Below, one piece after another: positions 46,131 to 57,714 of a stretch of 64,000 nt of DNA. The position numbers were made by a program, and so were the translations under genes. The notes under the pieces were generated by a model, which did not search any database, was not told where the DNA came from, and saw only the letters and a list, made by a program, of their open reading frames with translations. This stretch comes from Gerris lacustris. Its lineage: Eukaryota > Arthropoda > Insecta > Hemiptera > Gerridae. Where the stretch lies: contig OX578281.1 of NCBI GenBank assembly GCA_951217055.1, positions 66,590,043-66,654,042 of the forward strand. The letters run 5' to 3'. Positions within the stretch are counted from its first letter, which is position 1; every line of letters begins with the position of its first letter.

Positions 46131-46805
46131 CCAGCAAATACAAACAAACGTTGGAAGTAGACTTTGAAAGAAGACAAAAGCCTTTAAAGTATCGCCTTAT
46201 GAACAATGCCTTGAATAACTAATTGGAACCATTTAATGTTTTGAAAAAGAATAGTAGAGAATGAGATAATTAAATAAAAGAATAGATTGATTATTGCTAG
46301 TAATTTTTCATGGGGTGTACACACAATACTAAATTGAAGAATATCTCTGAAAATGTACGAACGTTTAAAAGAGTAATCATTTGCCTCCCTACTTGTTGTC
46401 GATCATTAGCAAATGCTTTATGTTGAGTGGAAACATTTAGCAGGGATATACGACGCCTGATAGCAGCTCTAGAGAACAAAGAGTCGACACTGTGTCGCAG
46501 GAATCTCTTGCCTCACTTAACATCCTGGCGCTCCAGTCAAGCTATTACGTAATTAATCAGGCGTCATTACTAATTGTAACCATGTGTAGTCCGTATCAAA
46601 GATTCGTTTATTCAAAAACTGTGATAACGTAGAAAGCCATTCAGAAGGAAGAGAGGGTCATCGCATTGAATATCGTAAAACATTTTTTAGTGTCTAGGAG
46701 GAAATGAATGATTCATACTCTGTAACCTCTCTTCTTAGATTTATAATAACCGAACCACATTATTTACTAATTTACTGGGGTCTATTTTTACTGGTCTTAT
46801 ATTAC
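46131..46805. other. Unique stretch
   Basis: Contains GC-richer sequence at 46,440-46,560. The minus-strand arginine-rich frame there starts at TTG and has no splice or promoter support. Confidence 0.45.
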
Positions 46806-46806
46806 T

Positions 46807-47080
46807 TTGCTTTGTAAGTTTCATCGCACATTTCCGTTTCCCCAATTTTGAACCACTTCCCCTGATTCAATCTTCCCCAAATTTTGTACATAGAAACAAT
46901 TCAGGCGAAGAATACAGAAACCAAAAAAAAAAAAAAAAAAAAAGGCGTCAAATTTATTTGCTTTTTAAGTTTCATCGCACACCTATTACCCCAATTTTGA
47001 ACCACTTATCGTCATTCAATCTTCCCCAAATTTTGCAGATAGATACAACTAAGGTGAAGAATACAGAAACCAAAAAAAAA
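46807..47080. repeat. Two-unit tandem duplication, period about 151 bp
   Basis: AAGTTTCATCGCACA, CCCCAATTTTGAACCACTT and GAAGAATACAGAAACC occur in both units. Each unit ends in a poly-A run (about 23 and 9 A). Confidence 0.9.
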
Positions 47081-47113
47081 TGAAATAAAATAAAAAAAAT
47101 AAATAATAAAAAA

Positions 47114-47710
47114 TACACTGCCAATTAGTGTGGCACATAGCTTCCTCGCATCCTGTCATGTACTTTATTGTTATATTAACATTAAAGTTTTATTACTTTA
47201 TTGTTATATTGTTTATTGTGTAAGAACAATTAACATTTTTTAGCAATCTTTAACACTTTATAGGGGTGTCGCTGTAGGTTTTACTAAAAAATTGTATTTG
47301 AATAAAATGTTCGTCTCATTGACTAAATAAGGTTTAATTTTTTTCCCGACCAAAAATTCAAATTTTAAATTTGAAGTTCACGTTTACGCGAGCGTTGCGC
47401 GTGAACGCTTGAACGGATAATGTTGTCCAACGAACTCGACCTGAGCATCGGTAAAATAAACATATCTACCAAATTTCATCAAAATCGGGCAACATTTACT
47501 CAAGTTATCGTCGCACGTTTCACGATTTGCGGACACACAGACCGACAGACTGACAGACAGACAGACAGACAGACAGACATGGAACCAAAAATGTTCCCTG
47601 ATGTCTGAAACGGATTTCTGTCTTGGAATTTTTAAAATCGGAGGCATAAAACTTTTTTGTTCTCAAAAGTGAACACAATACTTCCGTTACCTTCGGTAAG
47701 CTCGGAAGCA
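47114..47710 (-). mobile_element. Family B element B2
   Basis: Reverse copy of the A-ended, E/K-cored mosaic. 3' end ACTGCCAATTAGTGTGGCAC; 5' hairpin in reverse CCTTCGGTAAGCTCGGAAGC; (GACA)n tract at about 47,541-47,579. Confidence 0.85.
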
Positions 47711-47768
47711 AAAGGTTGAAAATAAAACCAGTTTTGAAAAATGGCATTTTTATATTAATTATTTTATT

Positions 47769-48172
47769 CTCTGTATGTCTCCCGTAGTTAATGATAATTA
47801 TAATTTGATTTAAATTAAAATTTAATCTTTCCATTGTATGAATACTACCTAAAACTTAAAAATTTAAATTTCTAATTGATTGTACTAGGTACAGGTACTA
47901 ATTGAGTACTTTATAATTATAAGCGTTAATTCTCGGTCTAGTTCTGTTGCCGTGAATATTTGGCTTGCTAGATTTGTAGAAAAGATTGAAAGCTTGGATT
48001 CGGGACTTTGTATCGGTAACGACAGAGAAAATCATTCTCCAGTATAGCTCAGTTGGTCAGAGCGCCTATAACGGATATATTGGAGGCCCGTGGTTCAGGT
48101 CCCGGTGCTGGGGTCTATTTTTCTTTGTATGTCTCCCGTAGTTAATGATAATTATAATTTTATTTAAAGCAC
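47769..48172. repeat. Direct repeat pair bracketing a tRNA-like sequence
   Basis: GTATGTCTCCCGTAGTTAAT plus the following 25 bases occurs at 47,774 and again at 48,127. The unit between them (about 353 bp) includes the tRNA-like sequence, so this is a tandem duplication with a truncated second copy, or a large insertion with a long duplication. Confidence 0.8.
48038..48113 (+). tRNA. tRNA-like sequence, probably not functional
   Basis: A seven-base acceptor pairing (TCCAGTA with TGCTGGG, two G-U pairs), then TA, a perfect D stem GCTC/GAGC with loop AGTTGGTCA, and a T-loop start GGTTCA. The T stem has two mismatches, the anticodon stem is weak, and position 33 is A rather than the nearly invariant T. 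The B box (GGTTCAGGTCC) departs from consensus. A decayed tRNA gene or SINE head is likeliest; I assign no anticodon. Confidence 0.35.
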
Positions 48173-48220
48173 ATTATTTACTTTTTTTACCTTGTTATGT
48201 ACAACGTATATCAATTTTGA

Positions 48221-48266
48221 TTTCTATGTTCAGAAAAGTCATACCTTACGGCGAAAATGAGAAATT
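48221..48266 (+). mobile_element. Family F relic
   Basis: ATGTTCAGAAAAGTCATACC and GCGAAAATGAGAAAT match F1 at about 2,178-2,222. Directly upstream of K4. Confidence 0.6.
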
Positions 48267-48270
48267 AATT

Positions 48271-48490
48271 GAAGCGAGCATAAGCGATCTTCTTATATTC
48301 AAGAAAATAAGCATCCTGTCTCTCTGTTTCTCTGTTTGTCAGTAACGTCTGTCCGACGATAACTTGAGTAAAAGTTTACCGATTTAGTTGAAATTTTGTA
48401 TAAATGTTCCTTTTACTAATGCTCAGGCTAAGTTAGTTAGACAGTATTATAAGTCTAAAAGTTCGCGCGCAACGCTTGCGTAATCGTAAA
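48271..48490 (+). mobile_element. Family K fragment K4
   Basis: 5' hairpin GAAGCGAGCATAAGCGATC, GTCT-rich tract, shared core to CGCGCGCAACGCTTGCG. 3' half missing. Confidence 0.8.
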
Positions 48491-49047
48491 TGAAATTATA
48501 GACTTTGCTCATCTCTAACTAGGCAATAGAATTTCTGTGAATTCTTGTGGCTCCCATCATAACCATATGTTAAGCTAGAAGTTAGGGCACTTTATGGTTA
48601 AGCGCACACCTGTATATCCGGATCCGAACCCCAATGCTGCGAGGCCGACCCTTCGTCCCAAAGCGACAAAAAAAATTGACCCTTTTATGTTCCTTTTTTG
48701 TAATGTATAGTACCAACTTAAGCTTTCTCATTAAAGAAAAATAAATTTCATTATTAATAATGTTATAGTATCATTTTAAGTTTTATTGCCTTCCCCTATA
48801 AAACGGAATATTAAAATTAAAAATAACGGAGAATTAAAATTCTACCGTAGACTTATTAAAACATAAATTTATTTATTACTTAAATAGAATGAACATTTAT
48901 GATCTTAGAACTTTAATGTGTGACGCAGTTTTCACGTATTCCAGGAGATAATGTGCATAAAAGTTCAGTAATAAAGTCAAGTAAATATAATTTACTAACT
49001 AACTTCAAATTTACGTACGAAAATAGAAACTAAAAATCTATTTTTAA
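48491..49047. other. Unique stretch
   Basis: CCAGGAGATAATGTGCATAAAAG at about 48,942 resembles the end of the TA-flanked foldback at 17.5 kb. Nothing else supported. Confidence 0.45.
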
Positions 49048-49559
<512 letters not shown>

Positions 49560-49961
49560 GATCGCTAATTTGGCTTTTTTGCAAAAGTCCTTCATGTGGA
49601 TTAAGTCCTGTCCGTTGATGCGTGTTATGTTGTGGTAGTTGGCTAGAGAGTGGGGGTAAGGCGAAGTGGGCAGGTGTAGACTGGGGTAGGGATGAAGCTA
49701 GCCCGGCTTGTCGACTCTTCATATCATGGCTTCAGTAACGTATCGCGGCTCTTTGTGTTGCCAAGTAGTTCTGTATCGGAGGGAATCTCAACATTAGCTT
49801 CGTCATATCGCGGGTGAAGTGAAGTGTTGTGTGCTATATGTGCTACGACTTGTTGATATCGTACAATCTGGAACAAGACTCATGCCGGTATGGTCAACTC
49901 TCTTCCACCTGCACCTGTTCTCCCCTCTACGGATGACAAAGATCCTACGTTAGTTAGAATT
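49560..49961 (+). other. GC-richer unique block, possible 5' exon
   Basis: Unlike its surroundings this stretch has many CpG and G-rich words and no repeat match in the window. It contains an ATG (49,890) followed by M-V-N-S-L-P-P-A-P-V-L-P-S-T-D-D-K-D-P-T-L, a composition typical of real protein, before running into a low-complexity T tract. The only nearby donor (TTA|GTTAGA, 49,949) is weak. It could be a first exon with 5' UTR, a retroposed fragment or chance. Strand and function are not established. Confidence 0.2.
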
Positions 49962-50026
49962 TTATTTTTTTTTTCTTTTATAAGAAAAAAAAAAAACATT
50001 GAATTAATCATCTATTATTATAAAAA

Positions 50027-50717
50027 TGGCACTTCTTTAGATTGTTACTCCCCTAATAAAAAACAGAAGGGAGTAGCAATCTAAAGAAAGTGTACGGAAT
50101 GTTCTTCTTTAGAATGTTACTCCCCTTTTAAAAAAACAGAAGGGAGTAACAATCTAAAGAAGGTGTACGGAATGTTCTTTTTTAGAATGTTACTCTCCTT
50201 TTAAAAAAACAAAAGGGAGTAACAATCTAAAGAAGGTGTATAGAATGTTATTCTTTAGAATGTTACTTCCCTTATAAAAACTAAAAAACAGAAGGGAGTA
50301 ACAATCTAAAGAAGGTGTACAGAATGTTCTTCTTTAGAATGTTACTCCGCTTATATAAAAAAAAACAGAGAGGAAGTAACAATCTAAAGAAGGTTTACAG
50401 AATGTTCTTCTTTAGAATGTTACTCCCCTTAAAAAAAAAACAGAGAGGAGTACCAATCTAAAGAAGGTTTAAAGAACGTTCTTCTTTAGAATGTTACTCC
50501 CCTTAAAAAAAAAAATTTGAGAGGAGTAACAATCTAAAGAAGGTGTACAGAATGTTCTTTTTTAAACTGTTTAGACTTCCCTTATAAAAATAGTAGTGTG
50601 ATATTCCTTTGTCCTAAAGTACATTGGACTAAACATCCCTTTGTCTTAATAGTTATTTAGTCAAAGTCGTTTGACATTCTAAAAAATCATAAGAGAGTTA
50701 CAATCTAAAGAAGTACC
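50027..50717 (+). mobile_element. 8-bp-TSD foldback element M3 with expanded inner array
   Basis: Ends GGCACTTCTTTAGATTG and CAATCTAAAGAAGTACC. Flanks ATAAAAAT and ACAAAAAT (seven of eight). About seven palindromic units of 74-80 bp (50,040-50,560), then the single-copy part shared with M1 and M2 (TTCCTTTGTCCTAAAGTAC, GTCAAAGTCGTTTG). Confidence 0.9.
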
Positions 50718-50725
50718 ACAAAAAT

Positions 50726-51174
50726 TATTTGTATGAAATGACTTAAATAAGAAAGTTTATTTATGTAATCAACTATTCAATTTATTTGTATATAAACTTA
50801 AGAACCATAATTGTAGCAAGAATGTTTCAGGGGTTGTTCATCCCCTTCTCTTATTAGGGGCTTTTATTTTTTTTCTACATCCGCTTCACCTTCACCCCAA
50901 CCATTACATCTTTTCAAACCCTCCCAATAACATATACCTAATTACAATGCTTAAATTCTTTTCCCACAAAATTCTTTTCCAATAACAATTACAAATATGA
51001 AAGCTGACCAGCTTCAAACTATAGTTGTTAATTGATGATGATCAATAATTCTTTGTTTAGTTTGAACAATAAAACTTATAATTATTATTGAACTTATTTG
51101 ACAGGTTAAATCTTATCAGTGATGCTGTCAGTTTTAGTTAGTTAATGCTCCACAAAAAGCGTTTCAGTTACTTT
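50726..51174. other. AT-rich unique stretch
   Basis: No feature supported. Confidence 0.5.
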
Positions 51175-52665
51175 ATAGTTCATAGTGTTTGGTTCATTTA
51201 GTTTATGCTCCATAATGTTTGTTTCAGTTATAGTGTTACTCAGCAGTATTCAGCTTCATAGTGTTTGGTTCATTTAGTTTTTATGCTCCATAATGTTTGT
51301 TTCAGTTATAGTGTTATTCAGCAGTATTGTTCAGCTTCATAGTGTTTGGTTCATTTAGTTTATGCTCCTTAATGTTTGTTTCAGTTATAGTGTTATTCAG
51401 CAGTATTGTTCAGCTTCATAGTGTTTGGTTCTTTTAGTTTTTATGCTCCATAATGTTTGTTTTAGTTATGGTGTTATTCAGCAGTATTTTTCAGCTTCAT
51501 AGTGTTTGGTTCATTTGGTTTTTATGCTCCATAATGTTTGTTTCAGTTATGGTGTTATTCAGCAGTATTGTTCAGCTTCATAGTGTTTGGTTCATTTAGT
51601 TTTTATGCTCCTTAATGTTTGTTTTAGTTATGATGTTATTCAGCAGTATTGTTCAGCTTCATAGTGTTTGGTTCTTTTAGTTTTTATGCTCCTTAATGTT
51701 TGTTTCAGTTATGGTGTTATTCAGCAGTATTGTTCAGCTTCATAGTGTTTGGGGTTTGTTTCATTTAGTTTATGCTCCACATTTTTTGTTTCAGTTATGT
51801 TGTTATTCAGCAGTATATTGCTCAGCGTCATAGTGTTTGGATTTTTGTTTTATTTAGTTTATGTTCCATAATTTTAGTTTCGGTTAGCTTACGCTTCATA
51901 GTGTTTGGTTCATTTAGTTTTTATGCTCCATAATGTTTGTTTCAGTTATAGTGTTATTCAGCAGTATTGTTCAGCTTCATAGTGTTTGGTTCATTTAGTT
52001 TATGCTCCTTAATGTTTGTTTCAGTTATAGTGTTATTCAGCAGTATTGTTCAGCTTCATAGTGTTTGGTTCATTTAGTTTTTATGCTCTATAATGTTTGT
52101 TTCAGTTATGGTGTTACTCAGCAGTATTGTTCAGCTTCATAGTGTTTGGTTCATTTAGTTTATGCTCCTTAATGTTTGTTTCAGTTATAGTGTTATTCAG
52201 CAGTATTGTTCAGCTTCATAGTGTTTGGTTCATTTAGTTTTTATGCTCCATAATGTTTGTTTCAGTTATGGTGTTATTCAGCAGTATTCGGCTTCATAGT
52301 GTTTGGGGTTTGTTTCATTTAGTTTATGCTCCACATTTTTTGTGTCAGTTATGTTGTTATTCAGCAGTATATTGCTCAGCGTCATATAGTGTTAGGTTTT
52401 TGTTTTATTTAGTTTATGTTCCATAATTTTTGTTTTAGTTAGCTTACGCTTCATAGTGTTTGGATTTTGTTTCATTTTGTTTATGCTCCACAATTTTTGT
52501 TTCAGTTATAGTGTTATTCAGCAGTATATTGCTCAGCGTCATAGTGTTTGGTTTTTGTTTTATTTAGTTTGTGTTCCATAATTTTAGTTTCGGTTAGCTT
52601 ACGCTTCATAGTGCTTGGATTTTGTTTAATTTAGTTTATGATCCACATATTTTTTTTTAGTTAGC
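51175..52665. repeat. Satellite array, about 81-bp unit, some 18-19 units
   Basis: Units carry GTTATTCAGCAGTATTGTTC, AGCTTCATAGTGTTTGG and ATGCTCCATAATGTTTGTTT. Variant units (GGGTTTGTTTC, TATTGCTCAGCGTC) recur at about 51.75-51.9 and 52.3-52.6 kb, pointing to a higher-order repeat of roughly 0.5-0.6 kb. Decays to single words towards 52.96 kb. No long open frame. Confidence 0.9.
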
Positions 52666-53674
52666 ATGTACTTGCTGTGTTTAGATTTGGTTTCATTTAG
52701 TTTATGCTCCATAATTTTTGTTTCAGTTAACTTATACTTAATGGTGTTTGGATTTTGTTTCATTTAGATTATGCTTCATATTTTTTTGACAATTTTTTTT
52801 TTTGTTAGTTTACAAATACATTACGTATATTTGTCTCCATAATTTTTTGTTAGTGTACAACAATTTCTTTTTTTTTTTTAGTTTACAAATACATTAGGTA
52901 TATTTTGTCTCAAGTCTCAGCTAGTTTATTATTTATTGTATTTGTTGTTGTCAGTTTATGCATCATGTTTGTTTCATTTTAGTTATTTTTATTGTCACTA
53001 AACCAATTAGTACATTATAGTAATAATTAATCATGCATTGAATTAATTATTTCATGCCTATATAGCTCTCCATGGATATCCTATATAAATAGTTAAAATC
53101 TTAATGTATTATATTGCATTCAAATGTCGCAATATAATACATTTAAATTAAATGTATTTAATATTTATTTATTTTATAAATTTATATTATTAAATGAATT
53201 TATAGCATTTATTAATTTATTGATTTTTTACCATTTTAATATTAAATTATTGATTGCAACGGCATTTAGAGTCCTTAATATTAAAATAAATAACAAAATT
53301 AATCATAGCTTATAATAAAAAAGTAAATAAGTAATAATAAAAGTCAAGAATTTAGAAATAAAATCACAACTTCTTTTCCTACACTGGATTTAAAAGTATC
53401 GTATTACCTTATTCTGGATTAAGAGTGTCGCATTTTATTAATGAAGTTAATATATTTTTATGAATGAAATCGAAAGGGGAAGTGTGAATGGAATTACTAT
53501 ATGATACTTATTACCTCTATATTTCCCAGTTGTTAAAGAGAAAGAACTATTCATTTATGTGTTTTATATTCCTGGATATTTTGTGAATTAAAACAAACCA
53601 CTTTGTAAATTATTGTCAATACTATTTTGTTTAAATAAAATGGTGTTTCTTTACTTAATTTTAGGTTTTTTTAC
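52666..53674. other. Decayed satellite edge, then AT-rich DNA
   Basis: Words of the satellite (TTTAGTTTATG, GTTAGTTTACAAATACATTA twice) persist to about 52,960. The rest is featureless. Confidence 0.5.
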
Positions 53675-53679
53675 TTGAT

Positions 53680-54005
53680 TTTAGTCTGTCTGTCCGTTGG
53701 CATGTTTCAATTCATAAACTACTATAGCTAGGAAAATGAAATTCGGCACACAGGTGGCATCTCGGCATTTGTGACATCTGTACACTTTTTGGAGTTTTCA
53801 CACTTGATATTTCCAAGATGGCGGGCGACTACAATAAAAGTTTTTAGTTACCATGACATGTTATACATCAATTTAAAGGTCTTGAAGTGTAGAAAAAGAA
53901 TATGCAACTATTAAAACTTTTTACACTTAATAATTTTAACTTAATTGTACAGAAACCGGCGATTATCGCCTCACGTACTTAAGTGAAGCGCGCCTTACTT
54001 GTTTT
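53680..54005 (+). mobile_element. Family J element J2
   Basis: From GTCTGTCTGTCCGTTGG through CAAGATGGCGGGCGACTAC to GTACAGAAACC, hairpin GGCGATTATCGCC, hairpin TCACGTACTTAAGTGA and end CGCGCCTTACTTG. 5' hairpin missing. Confidence 0.85.
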
Positions 54006-54628
54006 TTAAATATATCAGCAATTAAGATTGCACCAAGTCTTCTCAATTATAATTTAATTGATATAATTGTTTTTTGAACTTTTACTACAACTGCTGCGTA
54101 GGACGTAAAGAAATTATATATATATATATATATATTTTTTTTTATTGATTTTCAACAGAAAATGTGGTTTACTTCGGAAACCAGTTTAAGTTTCTCTCTA
54201 GGGAAGAACCTAACCCAGTTTTAAGTTTCAAATATTGGTTACATTTTTACTAATATCCTTTTTTATTACCAATTCTCGTTTATATTTTTTATTTTAATCA
54301 GGATAAAAATAAATTACAAGCTTACTTCTTTGAGAAAATTCAAAGTTTGCCGCTTGAGTTAAAGCTAATTTATTATTTTTTTTAAATATACTTCTTTTTT
54401 TTACCTTCTTATTAAGACCTGAGCTCGAGATCAGATCGTAAAAATGATGAAATTACAGAGGAATTAGCTCTGCATCTGCAAATTACTCTTCTCAAGAGAA
54501 TTTCCACTTTACTTTCAAACTGGTTTAACCATCTTTATATAAGAGGTACAAACTACTTCTTATTGGAACAATCTGTTAATTTCTTCTGCAAAAATCTCAT
54601 CAAAATTGGATTACATTTTTATTTTTTT
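54006..54628. other. AT-rich stretch
   Basis: Short TA tract at about 54,113-54,136. No gene supported. Confidence 0.5.
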
Positions 54629-55812
54629 GGAACGAAGTTCCTTATTCCCACAACGTTCTAAACTTACTCACGTAAGTACGAGTACACAATTACTTGGTAA
54701 TAGTTTCGAGATTTCGTGGTTAGATTTAATTATAATTGAACATTTTATCATAATGTACCTTAAAAATAACTTCTCCTCGGCGGTGAATCGAACCAGGCTT
54801 TTAAACATATTTTCTCTGGAACTAGATCTCTCCCAGGAAAAATACGTATATGGTTGTATTCATACTTAAATGGACTGCATTTTAGAATTTTGGAACGAAG
54901 TTCCTTATGGCACGTTTTGGAGCCCGGGAGTGAATCCGAAAAAATACGACTGTCGCTAAATCACTGTCACATAACCAAGCGTCACGAAATCTACCGATGA
55001 CGATAACTTGAGTAAAAGATGATCGAGGTACACATGTTCATTTTACCAATTCCCAGGCTGAGTTCGTTGGACAACGTTATCCGCCCAAGCGTTTACGCGC
55101 AACGCTCTCGAAACGTAAGCTTCAAATTTAAAATTAGAATTTTAGGACGGGAAAAATGCTAACTTCATCTATTTAATGAGACAAACAACTTTTTTAATTA
55201 TTACCATTATTACTATAGAATTTTTTTAGTAAAACGAACACCGACACTGCTATGAAGTGATAAAGATCGCTAAATTTATTAAAGTGGACCTAAAATAAAG
55301 AAAACAACGTTTTTACCGATATCTCACGTTCTAACAACGATTTTAATAAAATTTCATGCACATCGTCTAATGTACAATTGAAACAGGCATGTAAAATTTC
55401 AACCTGATACAAGCAGACGTTTTAGAGTAGGGGTGAGATATATTTTATAATATTTTAAATTAGTAAGCCGGGTAGGTAGAAAGCAGTTCTTTTCCCTCAG
55501 GCTATATACTACAAACATACTATTTGACTATAAACTCATCATGATTAACTTTTTTCTCAATATTCAATACATATTTATTGTAAGACGCTTGCTTTAATGA
55601 TACAAATAATGTTGTTTTTTTTAAATTTTGCCTTAACTCTGCTAAGTACAAAACGTTAGTTACTTTTAATTTTGTCTCTTTTCCAACTCCGCCATGTATA
55701 AGTAGTTAGCAATGTATAATACGTACTTAGCAGTGTGATTTTATAATTTATATTTAATGAAAAGCGTAAGGAACTTCGTTCCTACCGGGTGTCCCGCGAC
55801 ACCACGCGTATT
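54629..55812 (+). mobile_element. Family E element E3, longest copy
   Basis: 5' hairpin GGAACGAAGTTCC (54,629-54,641). A reverse B box (TGAATCGAACC, 54,784-54,794). A second GGAACGAAGTTCC at about 54,892, where E1 begins. Then the shared core, inverted start GGAACTTCGTTCC at 55,770 and 3' hairpin GGTGTC-CCGC-GACACC (55,788-55,803). E1 corresponds to the part after the second hairpin, so E3 is two element starts in series. Confidence 0.85.
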
Positions 55813-56042
55813 TTTATTTTTGTATACTCGGCGTTATTATCCTTAATTCGATCTATAAACATTGTCGTCTCCATTGATAATTTGGTGGCTATTCGACAAT
55901 ACAATCGAAAGGATGTCTTAATTTATTATTTTTGTTATCGCTTGGAATCAGCTATAGTAGTGAGATCGGTACTTAGTGAGTTATCTTATTTATGAGTTAT
56001 CTTCTTGATTAGGTTTTCTTGTTACATTATTGCTATATTTTT

Positions 56043-56624
56043 GCTTCCGAGCTTACCGAAGGTAACGGAAGCTATGTGATCGTTCTGGAGAACGAAACAT
56101 TTTTAGGCCTCCAATTTCAAAAATTCCTAGACAGAAATCCGTTTCAGACATCAGGGATCATTTTAGGTTCCGTGTCTGTCGGTCTAGCGCTCAATTTTTG
56201 CGAACCAACGTATCTTAAAAACTTCACGTCCAATTTTTATGAAATTTGGGTGGTGGGTCATGAGTAGTCCATTGTTGGTCCCATATTAGTTTCAACTCAT
56301 TTGTTTCTCTTGCACATGCGCACAAACGTACATTAATTTACACCTTCAAAAGTACTTATCTGATTTGTATGAAACGTTTGTAGTTTATCGAATGTAACCC
56401 GCAGATAGCCCCAGATTACTTTGAACCGTCTGCGCTCTTTAACTTTTGCTTAAATGATATTTTAATTGAAGTAAAAAATCAAAACAATTTTGACAGATTA
56501 TTAAAAATCAGGGGAACAATTAAACAAATTAGACAACAATGGCTTGTAAAATCATAAAATCAATAAAGTACGTGATAGCATGCGAGGAAGCTATGTGCCA
56601 CACCAATTGGCAGTCTATTTTTAT
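56043..56624 (+). mobile_element. Family A element A18, full length
   Basis: Best-preserved copy. 5' hairpin GCTTCCGAGC...GGAAGC, short GTGTCTGTCGGTC tract, CGTGATAGCATGCGAGGAAG, and 3' hairpin TGCCA-CACCAAT-TGGCA followed by GTCTATTTTT. Confidence 0.9.
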
Positions 56625-57168
56625 TTTATCTTCATTCAAAAACGTATTTATGATCTCTTTTGACAGTTTGGCACAGGGTTTGCCGATCTGCATGTTTTTT
56701 TTAATGTATATGAGCTCGTGGAAGCTATTTGTAAGGTTGGGTGAAGACGCATGGTGCATGGTCCGTCGAGTATGGTCTATTAACGGTTCAGAAAGCTTCT
56801 TTATATATTTATCATTCATACATCATATCTTTATATACTTTGACTCTTAGACTCGACCCAAGTGAGTCACGTACCCTGACAATATCACGGGTCTCTGTTT
56901 AACTTCCTTTGTCTCCCAGTCTTGTTTTCGCACTCCCCTCCCTCAATCAGACCTATTTTCACTGTATTGACTCTGTCGTCTATCTCTACAAATGAACTAT
57001 TATTATCACAACAATTGCATGACACAAAGTAAACGAAGATGTTGACTTCGCTACATTAATTTTCCAATCTCAGTCGATTCGATTGAATGTACATGAAATA
57101 CAGAACGCGTTTTTGTTTGCGGAGTTCAAAATTGAGGAAAAAGTGTGGTAAGGTGTATCAAAGATTTT
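56625..57168. other. Unique stretch
   Basis: No repeat or splice-bounded exon supported; short overlapping frames only. Confidence 0.45.
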
Positions 57169-57169
57169 T

Positions 57170-57714
57170 GCTTCCGAGCTTACCGAAGGTAGCGGAAGCT
57201 TTGTTATCGTTCTGGAGGACAGAAATCCGTTTCAGACATCAGGGAACATTTTTGGTTCCGTGTCTGTCTGTCGGTCTGTCGTTCAATTTTTGCGAACCAA
57301 CATATCTTAAAAACTATACGTCAAATTTTAATGAAATTTGGGTGGTAGGTCATAATTAGCCTATTATTGGTCCCGTATAAGTTGTAACCTTCTACGCCTA
57401 TTTGCTTCTCAATCATACATTTATTTACACCTATAGCTTCAAATGTACTTATCTGAATTGAATGACTTTTATAGTTTATCGAAAGTAGCCCGCCGATAGC
57501 CCTAGATTAATCTGAACAGTCTGCGCTCTTTAACTTTTGCTAAATTGATACTTTAATTCGTGTAAATAATCAAAACAATTTTGGCAGATTTAAAAAATGG
57601 GGGAAACATTTAAACCAATTAGACAATAGTGGCTTGTAAAAGCATAAAATCTATAAAGTACGTAGATAGGAATTGAGGAAGCTATGTGCCACACCAATTG
57701 GCAGTCTATTTTTC
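57170..57714 (+). mobile_element. Family A element A19
   Basis: Intact ends. Missing the 'gaacgaaaa..ccgatttcaaaaattcc' segment after the 5' hairpin. Confidence 0.85.

Noticed and set aside
46297..46479. Minus-strand arginine-rich frame resembling a mitochondrial presequence
   Set aside because: It starts at TTG rather than ATG, has no donor at the end and no promoter support.
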